A DNA stretch of 64,000 nt from Xestospongia muta. Lineage: Eukaryota > Porifera > Demospongiae > Haplosclerida > Petrosiidae. This document shows positions 1 to 11,600 of this stretch, piece by piece. The stretch lies in contig OY848928.1 of NCBI GenBank assembly GCA_963693285.1, positions 4,679,827 through 4,743,826 on the forward strand. Reading direction: 5' to 3'. The notes under the pieces are model-generated. The model did not search any database. It saw nothing but the letters and a program-made list of their open reading frames with translations, and was not told where the DNA came from. How positions within the stretch are numbered: the first letter of the stretch is position 1; the number at the start of each line of letters is the position of its first letter. The position numbers and the translations under genes are program-made.

Positions 1-235
1 GGAACAGTCCAAGGTCAACATATTACTACTGATCTCTATCCACTAAACCTAAACAAAGTATTGAAGTATGTGGCCTAAGGCAAACTGTCCCACTGGGCCA
101 TCCCCGAAGGTTGGACTGTCCCACTGGACTATGTATAATAAAACAATGCAATTTTTGTCAAAAAATTTAAAATTTTTAAAATAAAGTAAACACAAACATT
201 CTTTGAAATTATTACACACACAATTAACACACAAT
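1..235. other. 3' flank of receptor-like gene A
   Basis: AT-rich sequence beyond the stop codon of gene A. It holds two copies of the 11-mer tgtcccactgg about 30 bases apart (near 86 and 119) but no convincing gene. The short open frame on the minus strand is low-complexity and resembles nothing I recognise. Confidence 0.5.
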
Positions 236-3200
236 TTAGCTAATTTCTAGGTAAACATTAGAGTCATGGTAGACAACTTTCTCTTGAAAAATATCACTGC
301 TACGATCTTCGTATTTTGCTGGACTGTGTCCATCATCCTCTAATTCAATTTGTTCACTTGGTGCAATATTAATATTGGTGCGGTCCCAAAGATAAGACTT
401 AATGTTGTTGATAACAAGAGGATATTTACTGGTATTGGCTTTGTTGAGGTTTTGATAGACATGTCGATGTCGACATTGACTTACTCTCATCCATATATGG
501 AACACAATGATTCCAAGAAATGTAAGGAAGGCAAGACTTGTTGAAATAATAGTTCCCAATTCACTGGCATCATTTAGTGACATAAGGCACATAAAAGCTA
601 GGTTCAAAAGGAACCATGACTCCAATATATCCAGGTATTTTTGTTGGTATATTCCAGCTTCTTTGGGTAAGTTCCAAGTTATTAGCATAATCATTACAAT
701 AGTACCTAATATGATTGATGTATTAGTTTTTGATGAGAAAAATGGTATCAATATTGCTAGAACAAGACGAATACTCAATAAGACACCACCCCAGAATGCA
801 TAATCATCTCGAAATGGAGCACAGTTAGCATCATAGTAAAATTTGAATGTGAAGTACCATCGATGTCCATGATTAAGCTTTTTCTCGAGTACTGGCAAGA
901 AAATATGCAGTACAGTGTATGGCAGAGCAATAAAAAGAAAAACAAACAGTGAAAATATGAACAATATCATGTGTTTGATGTCCCAATATTCAACTGATCC
1001 ATCCACTAGCCACACATGTGATTGAATTGTATCGTCACATTTTATTATAGCCATTTGCATTGTTGACATCACAGTTCTTAGTCCTTTATTATAAGACAGA
1101 ACAAATAGAGTGACTAGTACTTTAATGATATCAGTACCAACTAGTCTTGCAAATTTTCCACTTCTTTTCGCTGCAGTAATAATGATCACAAGTAATATGA
1201 AAACATAGAATGGAAATACAAACTGTAGCCAAGTCTTAACATAAGCATTTAGACCATTATAGAAACAAGTTTCTATACCGAGGTCTAGATTAATCCAGGC
1301 AATAAACTGACTCAGATGTGGAATAGAACTTGGACCATTTGGAAAGAATGCTTGTTCATTTATTTTAACAACATTAGCGTAAAATATCAGTCCATTGACA
1401 GTACCTACAGATACTGTTAGGTTTAAAATAAGAAGGAAGACTGCTAACACTATGCCAGCTATTGCAAAAGCAACCAATAAAGCCAGGTATTCATTACTGC
1501 ATTGTCTGCAATGATTGGAACCTAGTACAAGACTGAGTCCCTCAGCACATTGTCCACAGAGCGTACCAGTTCTATTGTGAGCACATTGAGGATTAGGTCT
1601 AGTTATGTTAAAGGAGATGGAAGAATGAATACAGTAATCATAGGGGCAATCTTCGTAAACGATGGTACAATCTTCTGCTGTGTCATATTTGATCCAATTA
1701 TTTCCAATACGTTTAATAGTCTGTGTTATTGGGTTGCATGTGATAGGATCATGAAAAGAAGCCAAATACTTATTACAATCACAAATACCATTGGAGATGG
1801 TAAAACCAGGTGGACAGGGTAGTAGATTCACATGAACTGTTAATGGTATAGTTTGGGAAGCAGCAGGTGAGTCATCAATTGTCAGAGAAATCTTAATGCC
1901 TTCAGAAATGTTCTGAATTTCGTTAAAAACAAATCGCCTGATCTTAGTTTTCCAATCAGTACACTTGCTCTCCAATTTATAGCCACTATAAGTTATGTTG
2001 CTTTTTAGCTTACCAGGAGTAAGTCCGTTCTGCAGACCCACTGCGGCAATACTAGCACTGATTTGTACATTTATACCAGGAATGACATCAATTGTTCTGA
2101 TTAACTCAGTACAATTCGGACTACCATTATCATCACAGAAACATGCTCTTACAGGAGATGAGGAGATTCTCTTTAAATTGTTTTTGTTGTCATCAGTAAC
2201 AACCAATTGATTGAATACACAACTTGATGAATTGCAATTTTGAAAGAAATAATTATTCAACAGTTCACATTTAAATAATGTCCCAGTTGAACTGTACAGA
2301 ATGTCTCCAGTCACTGTAGCAGTATTGCTAATAGAATAAATGTGAGTTGTAATATTATTGTTATCTATCTGGAAAAAACACAATGGGTCCGTCATCAAAT
2401 GACCAAAGGCTATATCAACAAACAGCCCTCCACCAAACTCTGCTATATTGTCAGACAATACAAGATTAGCTGGTGGCTTAAAGATGATTTCAGAGGAACT
2501 ACCTTGTATATAGATTCCACCTCCTTTTACTGCTACATTGTTACTGATGGTTGTGTTACTGGTTCCTATTATGCTCACTACACTATTGTGGATATGTAAT
2601 CCAGACATCATGTTGTTGTCACTGATAGAAACATTGTCAAAAGTTACGTTTTCACCAGAGAAAATTAGAATTGTACTATAAACAAAATCTTGATCATGTG
2701 TTAAAATAGTATTTGCTTTGACAATAATATCCTTCAAACTAAAATGTACATATCTTTCTAATTGTAATGACCTATATTGTTGCACAATTAGAGCAGTGCC
2801 AACATCACCGCTATTGTTTTTAAAGACAATATTTTCCAGTTTGATGCCTTTAAAAGCACATACATCTAATTGGATATATCCAGTTGAAGTTATATATGCA
2901 CCAGCTCCATAAGAAGCTACATTATGTGAGAACTCACTGTTAGTAATAACCAAAGGGGTCCTACTCAGTTTTGTGATTGTGTTGTTTGTACACAGAACAT
3001 TGATTATTATCCAATGGTTATATAAAAATCCTGCACCCTCACTGCCGTTAGCATGTGTACTAGTTAAATTGTTTATAGTCAATGAGTGATAGAGAGCAGT
3101 GTTAGCGACATTAACGGCAAAGTTTGCACCATAGTATGCCATATTACCAATAGTGGTAACAGAGTCAATGGTTACGTCAATACCGAAGCTTGCACTTTGG

Positions 3201-3991
3201 AACATTCCAATACCAAGTCCTGCATTGGTATACAAATCTTCCTTATCAACTCCATAGTCAAAACTACTGTGAGAGATAATAAGGTAATAATAGGTCTCAT
3301 TAAGTGGTAAGCAATCACGTGGATCAATATAAAGAAAGTATGCATTGCCTCCAAAGCAAGTTCTAAATGTATCTGTAGAACTACAGCTTGGATCAGTGTA
3401 GGTGACAATATTACTGTAATTGAAAGAGGAATAAGATAACTGGACATTAAATGTGTTTACTGCTGCTAAACCATATCCTGTACTGTTTTGTACAGACATA
3501 CCATATATGGTTAAATCAGTTACAGCGATGAATAAAAATGTATGACTTGTGTAACCAAACAACAAGACACTAAAATTAGTCATTGCAAAGTCCTCAAGCA
3601 TGTCGAGTAGTACTCCTGGTACCTTACCACCACAGCTATAAAAATGAAGCTTATTAATAGTGATATCATTACACATAAAGAATGCTAGACCACCTCCTAC
3701 TGACTGTAGACAGGTAATAGATACAAACGACTCATCTTGTGCTGTCAAAGTGAGGTTACTAACATCACTGATTACCATCAACTCATCTTGTTCCAAAGTA
3801 TGAGTTCCCTCTAAAAAGTAGAAGATTGTGTTATTGATAAAGTACAGCTCAGAATTGTTAGTATAGAAAGAGAGATTGTGACATGGTAAGTCAATAGGAC
3901 AATCATGAGGATTATTGGGAGAGAAGACATAGTACTCATCACCACCAGTCAGTGATAAGAGATAAAATAGAGCTACCAATAACTGCCACAT
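236..3991 (-). CDS. Receptor-like beta-helix/multi-pass membrane protein, gene A
   Basis: Single open exon of 1251 residues. It begins with a signal peptide (MWQLLVALFYLLSLTGG), then the family N-terminal motif (YYVFSPNNPHDCP followed by PCHNLSFY and IFYFLEGTHTL). A long Asn/Ser/Thr-rich ectodomain with GGGIYI and GGGLFV beta-helix turns near residue 490-520 follows. A Cys-rich module (CAHNRTGTLCGQCAEG, about residue 805) precedes about eight hydrophobic segments (residues 835-1165) and a roughly 85-residue acidic tail ending VYLEIS. I chose the ATG at 3991 because the divergent neighbour B starts with the same MWQ context. An in-frame ATG at 4012 is possible; the frame stays open to 4030 only through a non-ATG codon. 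Many N-x-S/T sites fit an extracellular location. Function unknown. No GPS cleavage motif is seen, so it is not an obvious adhesion GPCR. Confidence 0.9.
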   Translation of the reverse strand: MWQLLVALFYLLSLTGGDEYYVFSPNNPHDCPIDLPCHNLSFYTNNSELYFINNTIFYFLEGTHTLEQDELMVISDVSNLTLTAQDESFVSITCLQSVGGGLAFFMCNDITINKLHFYSCGGKVPGVLLDMLEDFAMTNFSVLLFGYTSHTFLFIAVTDLTIYGMSVQNSTGYGLAAVNTFNVQLSYSSFNYSNIVTYTDPSCSSTDTFRTCFGGNAYFLYIDPRDCLPLNETYYYLIISHSSFDYGVDKEDLYTNAGLGIGMFQSASFGIDVTIDSVTTIGNMAYYGANFAVNVANTALYHSLTINNLTSTHANGSEGAGFLYNHWIIINVLCTNNTITKLSRTPLVITNSEFSHNVASYGAGAYITSTGYIQLDVCAFKGIKLENIVFKNNSGDVGTALIVQQYRSLQLERYVHFSLKDIIVKANTILTHDQDFVYSTILIFSGENVTFDNVSISDNNMMSGLHIHNSVVSIIGTSNTTISNNVAVKGGGIYIQGSSSEIIFKPPANLVLSDNIAEFGGGLFVDIAFGHLMTDPLCFFQIDNNNITTHIYSISNTATVTGDILYSSTGTLFKCELLNNYFFQNCNSSSCVFNQLVVTDDNKNNLKRISSSPVRACFCDDNGSPNCTELIRTIDVIPGINVQISASIAAVGLQNGLTPGKLKSNITYSGYKLESKCTDWKTKIRRFVFNEIQNISEGIKISLTIDDSPAASQTIPLTVHVNLLPCPPGFTISNGICDCNKYLASFHDPITCNPITQTIKRIGNNWIKYDTAEDCTIVYEDCPYDYCIHSSISFNITRPNPQCAHNRTGTLCGQCAEGLSLVLGSNHCRQCSNEYLALLVAFAIAGIVLAVFLLILNLTVSVGTVNGLIFYANVVKINEQAFFPNGPSSIPHLSQFIAWINLDLGIETCFYNGLNAYVKTWLQFVFPFYVFILLVIIITAAKRSGKFARLVGTDIIKVLVTLFVLSYNKGLRTVMSTMQMAIIKCDDTIQSHVWLVDGSVEYWDIKHMILFIFSLFVFLFIALPYTVLHIFLPVLEKKLNHGHRWYFTFKFYYDANCAPFRDDYAFWGGVLLSIRLVLAILIPFFSSKTNTSIILGTIVMIMLITWNLPKEAGIYQQKYLDILESWFLLNLAFMCLMSLNDASELGTIISTSLAFLTFLGIIVFHIWMRVSQCRHRHVYQNLNKANTSKYPLVINNIKSYLWDRTNINIAPSEQIELEDDGHSPAKYEDRSSDIFQEKVVYHDSNVYLEIS

Positions 3992-4257
3992 TATTACAGA
4001 TCTCTTGGTCATCTGTTTAACTGAACACACTCGGATTATAAGCTAGTGCTTCTATAGCAGTATCTGCTACTATCGAAGTACTATAAATGATATTTAAGTG
4101 TAGCTTATCATATGACAGTAGTGTCAACAAGTAAGTGATGTGTACATAGCACATTCTCTACACAGATGTAACAATTAGGCTGTTAGAAGTGTCAGTCTCT
4201 ACCCACTATATAGTAATAATGTATATCACATGACCTGATTGCTAGTGGTCTGCAATA
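3992..4257. promoter_or_regulatory. Shared divergent upstream region of genes A and B
   Basis: About 266 bases separate the head-to-head start codons of A (minus) and B (plus). The region is AT-rich, so any core promoters of both genes must lie here unless 5' exons exist further away. No specific factor site is assigned. Confidence 0.5.
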
Positions 4258-7200
4258 ATGTGGCAAATACTGGCAGCTCTATTCTATCTTTTATCACTGA
4301 CTACTGGTGACGTATATTATGTCTCCTCTCGTAATAATCCTGAGAATTGTCCTGTTGACTACCCATGTTATAATCTCTCCTATTATGTTAACAATTCTGA
4401 GTTGTATTTCACTGATGATACGATATTCTACTTCCAAGAGGGAACTCATACTTTGGAACAAGACGAGTTAGTGATGATCAGTGATGTTAGTAACCTCACT
4501 CTGACAGCACAAGATGAGTCCTTTGTATCTATTATCTGTTTAGAGTCAGTGGGTGGTCTAGCATTCTTTATGTGCAATGACATCGCTATAAGTATGCTCC
4601 ATTTTTATAATTGTGGTGGTATTGTATCAAATGAACAACATGACCATCTCGTTCAATTTTCAAAAACTAGAATCAGTCTCAATTTTTTTGGATACACAAG
4701 ACATACTTTTTTATTTTTTAGAGTAACTGATTTAACCATATATGAAGTGTCTGTACAAAACAGTACAGGATATGCTTTAGCAGCAATTAACACGTTCGAT
4801 GTTGAGTTGTCTTATTCCACTTTTAGTTACAATAATATTGCCTCTTACAGTGATCCAATCTGTAACATAACAAATGGTAGTGAAAGTTTATCTTGCTATG
4901 GAGGCAATGTATACTTCCTATATGCTGATCCAAGAGATTGCTCACCAGACAATGAGACCTACTACTATCTCAATATATCTCATAGTACTTTCAACTATGG
5001 TGTAAATATAGCGAGCGAGTTTCTCAATGCTGGACTTGGTATTGGGATGTTCCAAAGTGCAAGTTACGGTATTGATGTCACTATTGAGTCTGTTACAACT
5101 ATTGGTAACACGGCATACAGAGGAGCCAACTTTGCATTTGCTGTTGTCAACACTGCTTCTTACCACACACTGACTATAAACAATTTGGTCAGTATGTATG
5201 GAAATGCAATATATCTATTTCCTCAGAAAATAAACTCATTGAGCAGAAATAAAGTAGATGGAAGTGGATTTCTCTTTTTAGGTTCAATTGTTCTCATAGT
5301 TTATTGTGAAAATACCATCACAAGACAAAGCCATAATTCTTTGACCCTCACCAATAGTGTGTTCATGCATAATATAGCTCGTGAAGGTGGTGGTGCATGG
5401 ATAAATCCATGGCCTGGAGTAGCCTCATTGAATCGTCGTCGTTACACGAGACTGGAGAATTGTATCTTCTTCAATAACAGTGGAGAATTTGGCTCTGCAC
5501 TCTTTATATGGCAATTTACAGCATTAAAGGCAGAAACACTTTTTGATTTTTTGTTGAAGAATGTTAGCATAAAAAATAATCATTTCATAAATCTAACATC
5601 TATCAGTGATGACACACCAAGTGCAGTTCTTATTCTGTTTGCTACCAATGTCACATTCAATAATGTAACAATTAGTGATCACAATATCACAGGGCTCCAT
5701 ATCTACAATACTTTGATAACAATTGTGGACGCTAACACAACTATCAACAATAACAAAGGAATGAAAGGAGGTGGAATCTATATGAGAGGCAACTCTGAAT
5801 TCATTTTTAAGCCCCCAGCAAATCTTATATTGTCCAATAACAATGCAGATTTTGGAGGAGGGTTATTTGTTCAACAGGAAACTCTAGAAGACGATGGACC
5901 ACTGTGTTTCTTTCAGATAGAAGATGAATCATCTTTAATTACTGGTGTACAACCTAACACTCACATTTATTCTTTTAACAACATTGCTAATACAGCTGGA
6001 GATTTTCTCTATGGTTCAACAGGTGCTTTACTCGATTGTGAACTGACAACACTGTTCTTGTATTACCATAACAGCACAAAAGCATTTGAGGAATTGGTTG
6101 TTTATAACAATTATGACAGCCTGTTAACCATTTCCTCTAATCAAGTTAAAGTATGCTTCTGTAATAATGATGGCCACCCAAACTGTACTGAATTAACTAG
6201 AAAAATAAATGTCTTACCTGGTGCCTACTTTGATATTAACATTACTGCTGTAGGACTCAAAGATGGCATCACGTCTGGTATTGTAAATGATCGTTATGTT
6301 ACTAATAACAATAGAGAAGTGAATGGTGTCACCAGATTAGACAGAGGATGTACGCTGACCAGATATAAATTGAATAAGTTAGGAGGAATCACTGTCATTT
6401 ATCTAACTGTTGCTGATTCCACAGTACCAACTAGTAACACTCCCCTTGCTATAAATTTAACAATGCTCCCTTGTCCTAATGGCTTCAAGTTCTCTCCAGA
6501 CATTGGGTACTGTACTTGTAACGACAATTTGATTGATAACACCATTACTTGTAATACTACCACGTGGAATATAAGTCGAACAGGTAATGACTGGATCACC
6601 TATGATAAGGATGAAAACTGTACTATTGTTTCTGATTGTCCATTTGATTACTGTGACACTTCTCTTGTTACTTTTAATATTACTTTCCCTGATCCTCAAT
6701 GTGCTCACAATAGAGCCGGAACACTCTGCGGACAGTGTGCTGAAGGGTTCAGTCTCATGCTCGGTTCCAATTCTTGTAAGAAATGCAATAACAAATATCT
6801 GTCTTTACTGATTGTTTACGCTTTGGCTGGTATAGTGTTGGTTATTTTTATATTTGCTTTAAATTTAACTGTGACTATGGGTACTATCAATGGACTTATT
6901 TTCTATGCTAATATCATTAAAATCAACGAGCCAGAATTCTTCCCCAATGGTTCTATTCCTGTGTTGAGTCAATTTATCTCCTGGCTTAATTTAGACTTGG
7001 GTATCGAGATCTGCTTCTTTGACGGCTTAACTGCGTATGGCAAAACATGGCTGCAGTTTCTATTTCCACTTTACATTGGCACAATAGTTGTCATAATTAT
7101 TATACTCTGTCAGTATTCAAGGCGATTGTCTAAGTTAGCTGGAAACAATGCAGTTCCTGTGCTGGCTACTCTAATCCTGCTCTCCTACACTAAAGTCTTA

Positions 7201-8181
7201 CGTGCTATCATAGCTGTGATACAATTAGGTATTATCAGATGTAGTGGACATGTACACTCACTTGTATGGTCTGTGGATGGCTCAGTACATTACTTTGAAG
7301 GCAAACACATCATTCTGTTAGCTGTGGCTGTTTTGGTTTTTGTTTTTATAGCAATTCCTTACACCATGCTGTCACTTTTTATTCCTTTAATCGAAAGAAA
7401 GACACCGCGTTGTTTGAAATGGATTTTAAAATTAAAGCCTTACTTTGATGCCACTTGTGGAGAGTTTCATGATGACTATCGATTCTGGGGAGGGTTTTTG
7501 TTGCTTGTCCGTCTCATTCTTGCACTTATTATACCCTTTACTCCACCTAAAATTGACACGTCTTCTATACTGGGTGCTTCAGTATTAATTATGTTCATTA
7601 TATGGAACTTACCACTGGCTGGCCTCTACAAAAAAAGGTATCTCGATATTTTGGAGTCTTGGTTCTTTCTCAATCTTGCCTTCATGAGCATTGCTTCTCT
7701 GACTGGATCTGCTTACGTTGGAACTATTGTGTCAACATCATTGGTGCTTGTAAGCTTTTTCGGTATCATAGTTTTCCATATTGTTATGCAGATACAAAGA
7801 TATAAGAGACAGCAGATTCTGGTAAAAGTCCAAGAAGGAAAACTACAATGTATTTTTGACTATCTATCAAAACGATCATCTACAACACAGCAGCAAAGAC
7901 AAGATGGAATGAAAAGAATTCATGCAATCAATACCTTCCTATACAATGAAGGTACAAGAGAACACAGTCCATCCGTGGTTAGACGAAGAGACACATATCT
8001 GGATGAAGTTATATTGAGTGAGGAAGTAGAACAAGAATCATCAACATCATCATGTTATGTGTCACAAAAGAATTCAGGCTCCAATACAGGGAATGAAAGT
8101 ACAGGGGAACTCATTATGGATGACACTGGTATCAACATGATCATGCTTAGCTCAAAGAGAGGGCAAACTAGTGTGAATTAA
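4258..8181 (+). CDS. Receptor-like beta-helix/multi-pass membrane protein, gene B
   Basis: Single exon encoding 1307 residues, paralogous to gene A. It has a signal peptide (MWQILAALFYLLSL), family motif YYVSSRNNPENCP with PCYNLSYY, and a beta-helix-like ectodomain with GGGIYM (about residue 504) and GGGLFV (about 532). A CFC plus Cys-rich segment runs to CAHNRAGTLCGQCAEG (about 815-830). About eight membrane segments span residues 847-1177 and include the family-wide NGLIFYAN, LNLDLGIE and LLSYTKVLR signatures. The tail is the longest of the set (about 130 residues), Ser/Gln-rich, and carries RRRDTYLD (about 1241), matching the RRRESLLD of D1/D2/F. It is divergently transcribed from A. The upstream frame has no further ATG, which supports this start. 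Likely a plasma-membrane protein; ligand and signalling are unknown. Confidence 0.9.
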   Translation: MWQILAALFYLLSLTTGDVYYVSSRNNPENCPVDYPCYNLSYYVNNSELYFTDDTIFYFQEGTHTLEQDELVMISDVSNLTLTAQDESFVSIICLESVGGLAFFMCNDIAISMLHFYNCGGIVSNEQHDHLVQFSKTRISLNFFGYTRHTFLFFRVTDLTIYEVSVQNSTGYALAAINTFDVELSYSTFSYNNIASYSDPICNITNGSESLSCYGGNVYFLYADPRDCSPDNETYYYLNISHSTFNYGVNIASEFLNAGLGIGMFQSASYGIDVTIESVTTIGNTAYRGANFAFAVVNTASYHTLTINNLVSMYGNAIYLFPQKINSLSRNKVDGSGFLFLGSIVLIVYCENTITRQSHNSLTLTNSVFMHNIAREGGGAWINPWPGVASLNRRRYTRLENCIFFNNSGEFGSALFIWQFTALKAETLFDFLLKNVSIKNNHFINLTSISDDTPSAVLILFATNVTFNNVTISDHNITGLHIYNTLITIVDANTTINNNKGMKGGGIYMRGNSEFIFKPPANLILSNNNADFGGGLFVQQETLEDDGPLCFFQIEDESSLITGVQPNTHIYSFNNIANTAGDFLYGSTGALLDCELTTLFLYYHNSTKAFEELVVYNNYDSLLTISSNQVKVCFCNNDGHPNCTELTRKINVLPGAYFDINITAVGLKDGITSGIVNDRYVTNNNREVNGVTRLDRGCTLTRYKLNKLGGITVIYLTVADSTVPTSNTPLAINLTMLPCPNGFKFSPDIGYCTCNDNLIDNTITCNTTTWNISRTGNDWITYDKDENCTIVSDCPFDYCDTSLVTFNITFPDPQCAHNRAGTLCGQCAEGFSLMLGSNSCKKCNNKYLSLLIVYALAGIVLVIFIFALNLTVTMGTINGLIFYANIIKINEPEFFPNGSIPVLSQFISWLNLDLGIEICFFDGLTAYGKTWLQFLFPLYIGTIVVIIIILCQYSRRLSKLAGNNAVPVLATLILLSYTKVLRAIIAVIQLGIIRCSGHVHSLVWSVDGSVHYFEGKHIILLAVAVLVFVFIAIPYTMLSLFIPLIERKTPRCLKWILKLKPYFDATCGEFHDDYRFWGGFLLLVRLILALIIPFTPPKIDTSSILGASVLIMFIIWNLPLAGLYKKRYLDILESWFFLNLAFMSIASLTGSAYVGTIVSTSLVLVSFFGIIVFHIVMQIQRYKRQQILVKVQEGKLQCIFDYLSKRSSTTQQQRQDGMKRIHAINTFLYNEGTREHSPSVVRRRDTYLDEVILSEEVEQESSTSSCYVSQKNSGSNTGNESTGELIMDDTGINMIMLSSKRGQTSVN

Positions 8182-8609
8182 TGGTAAACTAATATGTGTG
8201 TGTATTCAGATATTTCAATGGTGTGCATTCTTTTCAAACTTTATTGTGTACAATTTTATTTTCAATTGTTTTTAAATAATTATAGTATTAATTTGTACAT
8301 TTTCACCTTTTATTATAAAACATTCTATTGCCTCTTTGCCGAAAAAGAAAGAAAACAAAAAAACACAAAATCTTCAATGCCAATCTGGTGATAAGTTGCT
8401 ATTTTTCATGATATATAATATGTAATACAGTAGTCTAAAAGATATGGCATTATAGCTTCAGTATGCATGTGACCGTCATGTGATAGTCACAGAACTTAAA
8501 GTGTGCCAATGTTAGTCATTATATGACAGATATATGACTAAAAAGAAGAGATTAGAAAGATAAAAAGTGAGAATAAACAATACTAGTTCAGAAACCATTT
8601 TTATTTGGT
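8182..8609. other. Convergent 3' region between gene B and ZMYND8
   Basis: AT-rich 3' sequence with no gene. A plus-strand AATAAA at 8572-8577 could serve gene B. A minus-strand AATAAA (TTTATT at 8600-8605) lies just past the ZMYND8 stop. The two predicted 3' ends are therefore adjacent or overlapping. Confidence 0.5.
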
Positions 8610-11600
8610 CTAAAAGACTCGGAAGAAAGAGTTTGGCTGAGTAGTGGGAGTAGGAACAGGGACTTGTGGAAGAAGGGGTAATGCTTGAGATAAGTCATGT
8701 GACATACCGGCAATTGGTTGTTGATAAGGCCAACTAAATGTATTGCTAACATGTAATGAAGGTGGATTTTCTATTGATTGAGGAGGTGTGGCTGGGCTAA
8801 TGGGTTGAGCGTGAAGTGGAAGATTTGTAAGAGAGCTACCGTGAGAAGGAGGAGATGGAGGATGAAGAGTGGGAGGTACAGTGGGTGGAGCTGTCTGCGA
8901 CATCATCACCGATTGAAAGTGTTGAGGTGATGAAGGATGTACTAACATTGCCAAATGATTTGGTATTTGTTCAATAATTGCTACAGAGTTTATTAAATTA
9001 CCCATAAGCTCTTCAGCTGGTACTGTAGTCACTGTGGCAACCATTTGGTTGGAGTTATCAAGCATGAACGAATTCTCTATAGGAGATTCTGCTGCTGGTA
9101 TAGACGAATTTGATGTTGACTCATATCGAGATCGTAACGATGGCATATTAAATGAAGCTCCACCCATATTCTGGGTACCACCAATATTGGATTGAACCCC
9201 ATTTATATTTTGCTCGTTGTTATTAATTATTCCTTCTCCAGTGCCAGCTGGAACATGGGTATTGTTTGAATTGAAAACAAACACGGTATTGTCGATATTA
9301 TTAGGAGACATCATTTTTTGGACTTCTGTTGGTCCAGGTGTTCGTGGAACCATCGAGCCTTGTTGTTGTTGCTGTACTTGCGTACACAAAGACATATGTT
9401 CAGGCCAATGAGCCTGTTGACATAGCTCATTGCAGTAGTTAGCATTCCAGCAACAGTTGTATTGAGCTTCTTTTAAGCAGTAACTACACTGTAATGGAAT
9501 GGAAAGAAACAGATAGATAGCTACTATTAACTAAGACACACATACCCATTTTTTCTTCTTTGTTTCTTGAATAGCTAGCTCTTTTTCAACTCCAGCTTGT
9601 CTTCTCACTTCAGAGACAACCTGCTCTCGCTCCAAGTCAGCACTAGCTCGAACCTATAGTCAAATAAACAGTAATACTTACAAAACTATTTAGTGAAACA
9701 CTTACTAATTCTAACTCTTGTCTCATTTCTTGTCTTAGTTCTGCTCTCAATTTTTCCAACTGTGATCGTGAGTCCGGGACAGGCCATGCAGTGTGGAGAT
9801 GTTCTTTGATTTGTTTGGCACCTGCTTTACCTTTGGATTCAAAAATAGACAACATCTCCACGACAACAGCCTTAATAGATGACATTAACTAAAGAATGGA
9901 ATTAATCTGTAAATTTGACTGTCTTAATCCATTCATCCACTCATCCATCCATCCATTATGCTCCTCATTCACCTTTTCAGAGAAGTACTGATATCCCATA
10001 TCTCCAGTCGACCCAACTATACCATCCAATCGACTTGTATAAGATTGATCGATTGTACGCATTGTGTCAGCCAGAAGGCCTTCTCCATACTGAATGGGAG
10101 GTGGATCCTCTGGAATATCGACCCCACCTCCTTGATTAGTTCCTAAGATAAATCCGTTACTGGATTCATAACCAGTAATTAAAGAGGTGCTCCCCTCGTA
10201 TGAAAGAGAAGTGGGAGCAGTTTGATCAGCTTTCTTGTTTCTAATCCTTTTAGAGGACTTCAATGGAGATACATCAGTACCATTTCGTTTTCTCTTAGGC
10301 TGTCTTTTAGCATTAGGATCAACCACAGCTATGGCTCTTTTATCAGGAGGATATATACTACTAAATGCTGTGTCCATTGGTTCTCCATCCTGACTACCAC
10401 CTGGTGTAGTGCTTCCGCTAGATGGCATCTGTTCACGAAGTTTCTCAGCTAAGTTGTGAGTGATCAAAGAGAGAGCCTCCCCTGGTCTGGTGGATCGATA
10501 GGAAGTTGGTGTGATCATTTGTACGCTCCTTGTTGAGCCATATTGTGCATTGTAGTATGCTTCTGGACCTAATTTACTAGGTTTTTTGGGTCCTTTGAGC
10601 ATGGATTTGCTAGCTGACGGTGCAATTCGTTTGCCTCTCGTGTGATCATCAATCTCCAGATCTATAGTGAGAGCTGCATCACTACCAGGACTAGATGGTT
10701 CCGAATAATTGTCTAAGTTATCTGGATTAGCAAAGCTGGCACTATTGCCGTGGATAGGACCTGTCTCCTCGGATTCTGACAATGGCGGATTCACCATGAC
10801 AATTTGGGGAGAGCATGGAATGTGATTTGAGATCGAAAATGGTGGTGGGACTGAAGATTCTCGACTTTGCGATTCTGCCCTCTCACTAGAGTAACCGTTA
10901 TGAGTAGAGGTGGGAGGAGCTGGAGAGATAGACTTTGTTTGTCCCCTAGTAACAGAGATTTTATCTTGTTTTTCCTTTTTTGGAACACGTGCTATCTTGT
11001 TGGTGCTATCACGATTATTACTCGGTTTAGGTGCTTCTGCCATTTTTTCAGCTATGAATTCCTCAGGTGTCTTCCCTGAATCAATGTGTTGAAGCATTAA
11101 ATTGATGTTGTTTCGATATTTAGCCAGCTCTTCCATTGCCAGTGTCCAATGTGCAGTTTTCGTGGCTGGAGCAGGTGGAGGTCCATTGAGACTTTGAATA
11201 GAACTTCGCTGTACAAGAGAGCGATCGTGTTGTCCAAAAAACCTGACATCACATTTATCAGATGTTTCACTGATCAACTATGGATGAATGAAAAGAAAAT
11301 AAACACATGGAACAAAGCAATGGATGAATGTTATGGTGAATAGATGCCACGAAATTACCTTTGCTGGCCAAAGAGGATAGCCCCTTACTTTCGCTAACAC
11401 AACTTTATGTGGTGGGTTCTATATGATTACAATATATATTACATCACATGATGTCATAATGACTCACACATGGTATACAGAACCAATCTGCTGGTTGTTT
11501 CACTGTTTGTCCATAACAACTTGGACATAATTCTATCTCTCTCATCTGTAATGGTAAATATCATACTGCCCCTGCCAATTAAGATATAATAACTTACATC

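Noticed and set aside
66..79. Shared gtatgtggcctaag at 66 and about 13488 as a dispersed repeat
   Set aside because: A single 14-base match is expected by chance in 64 kb, and the flanks do not align.
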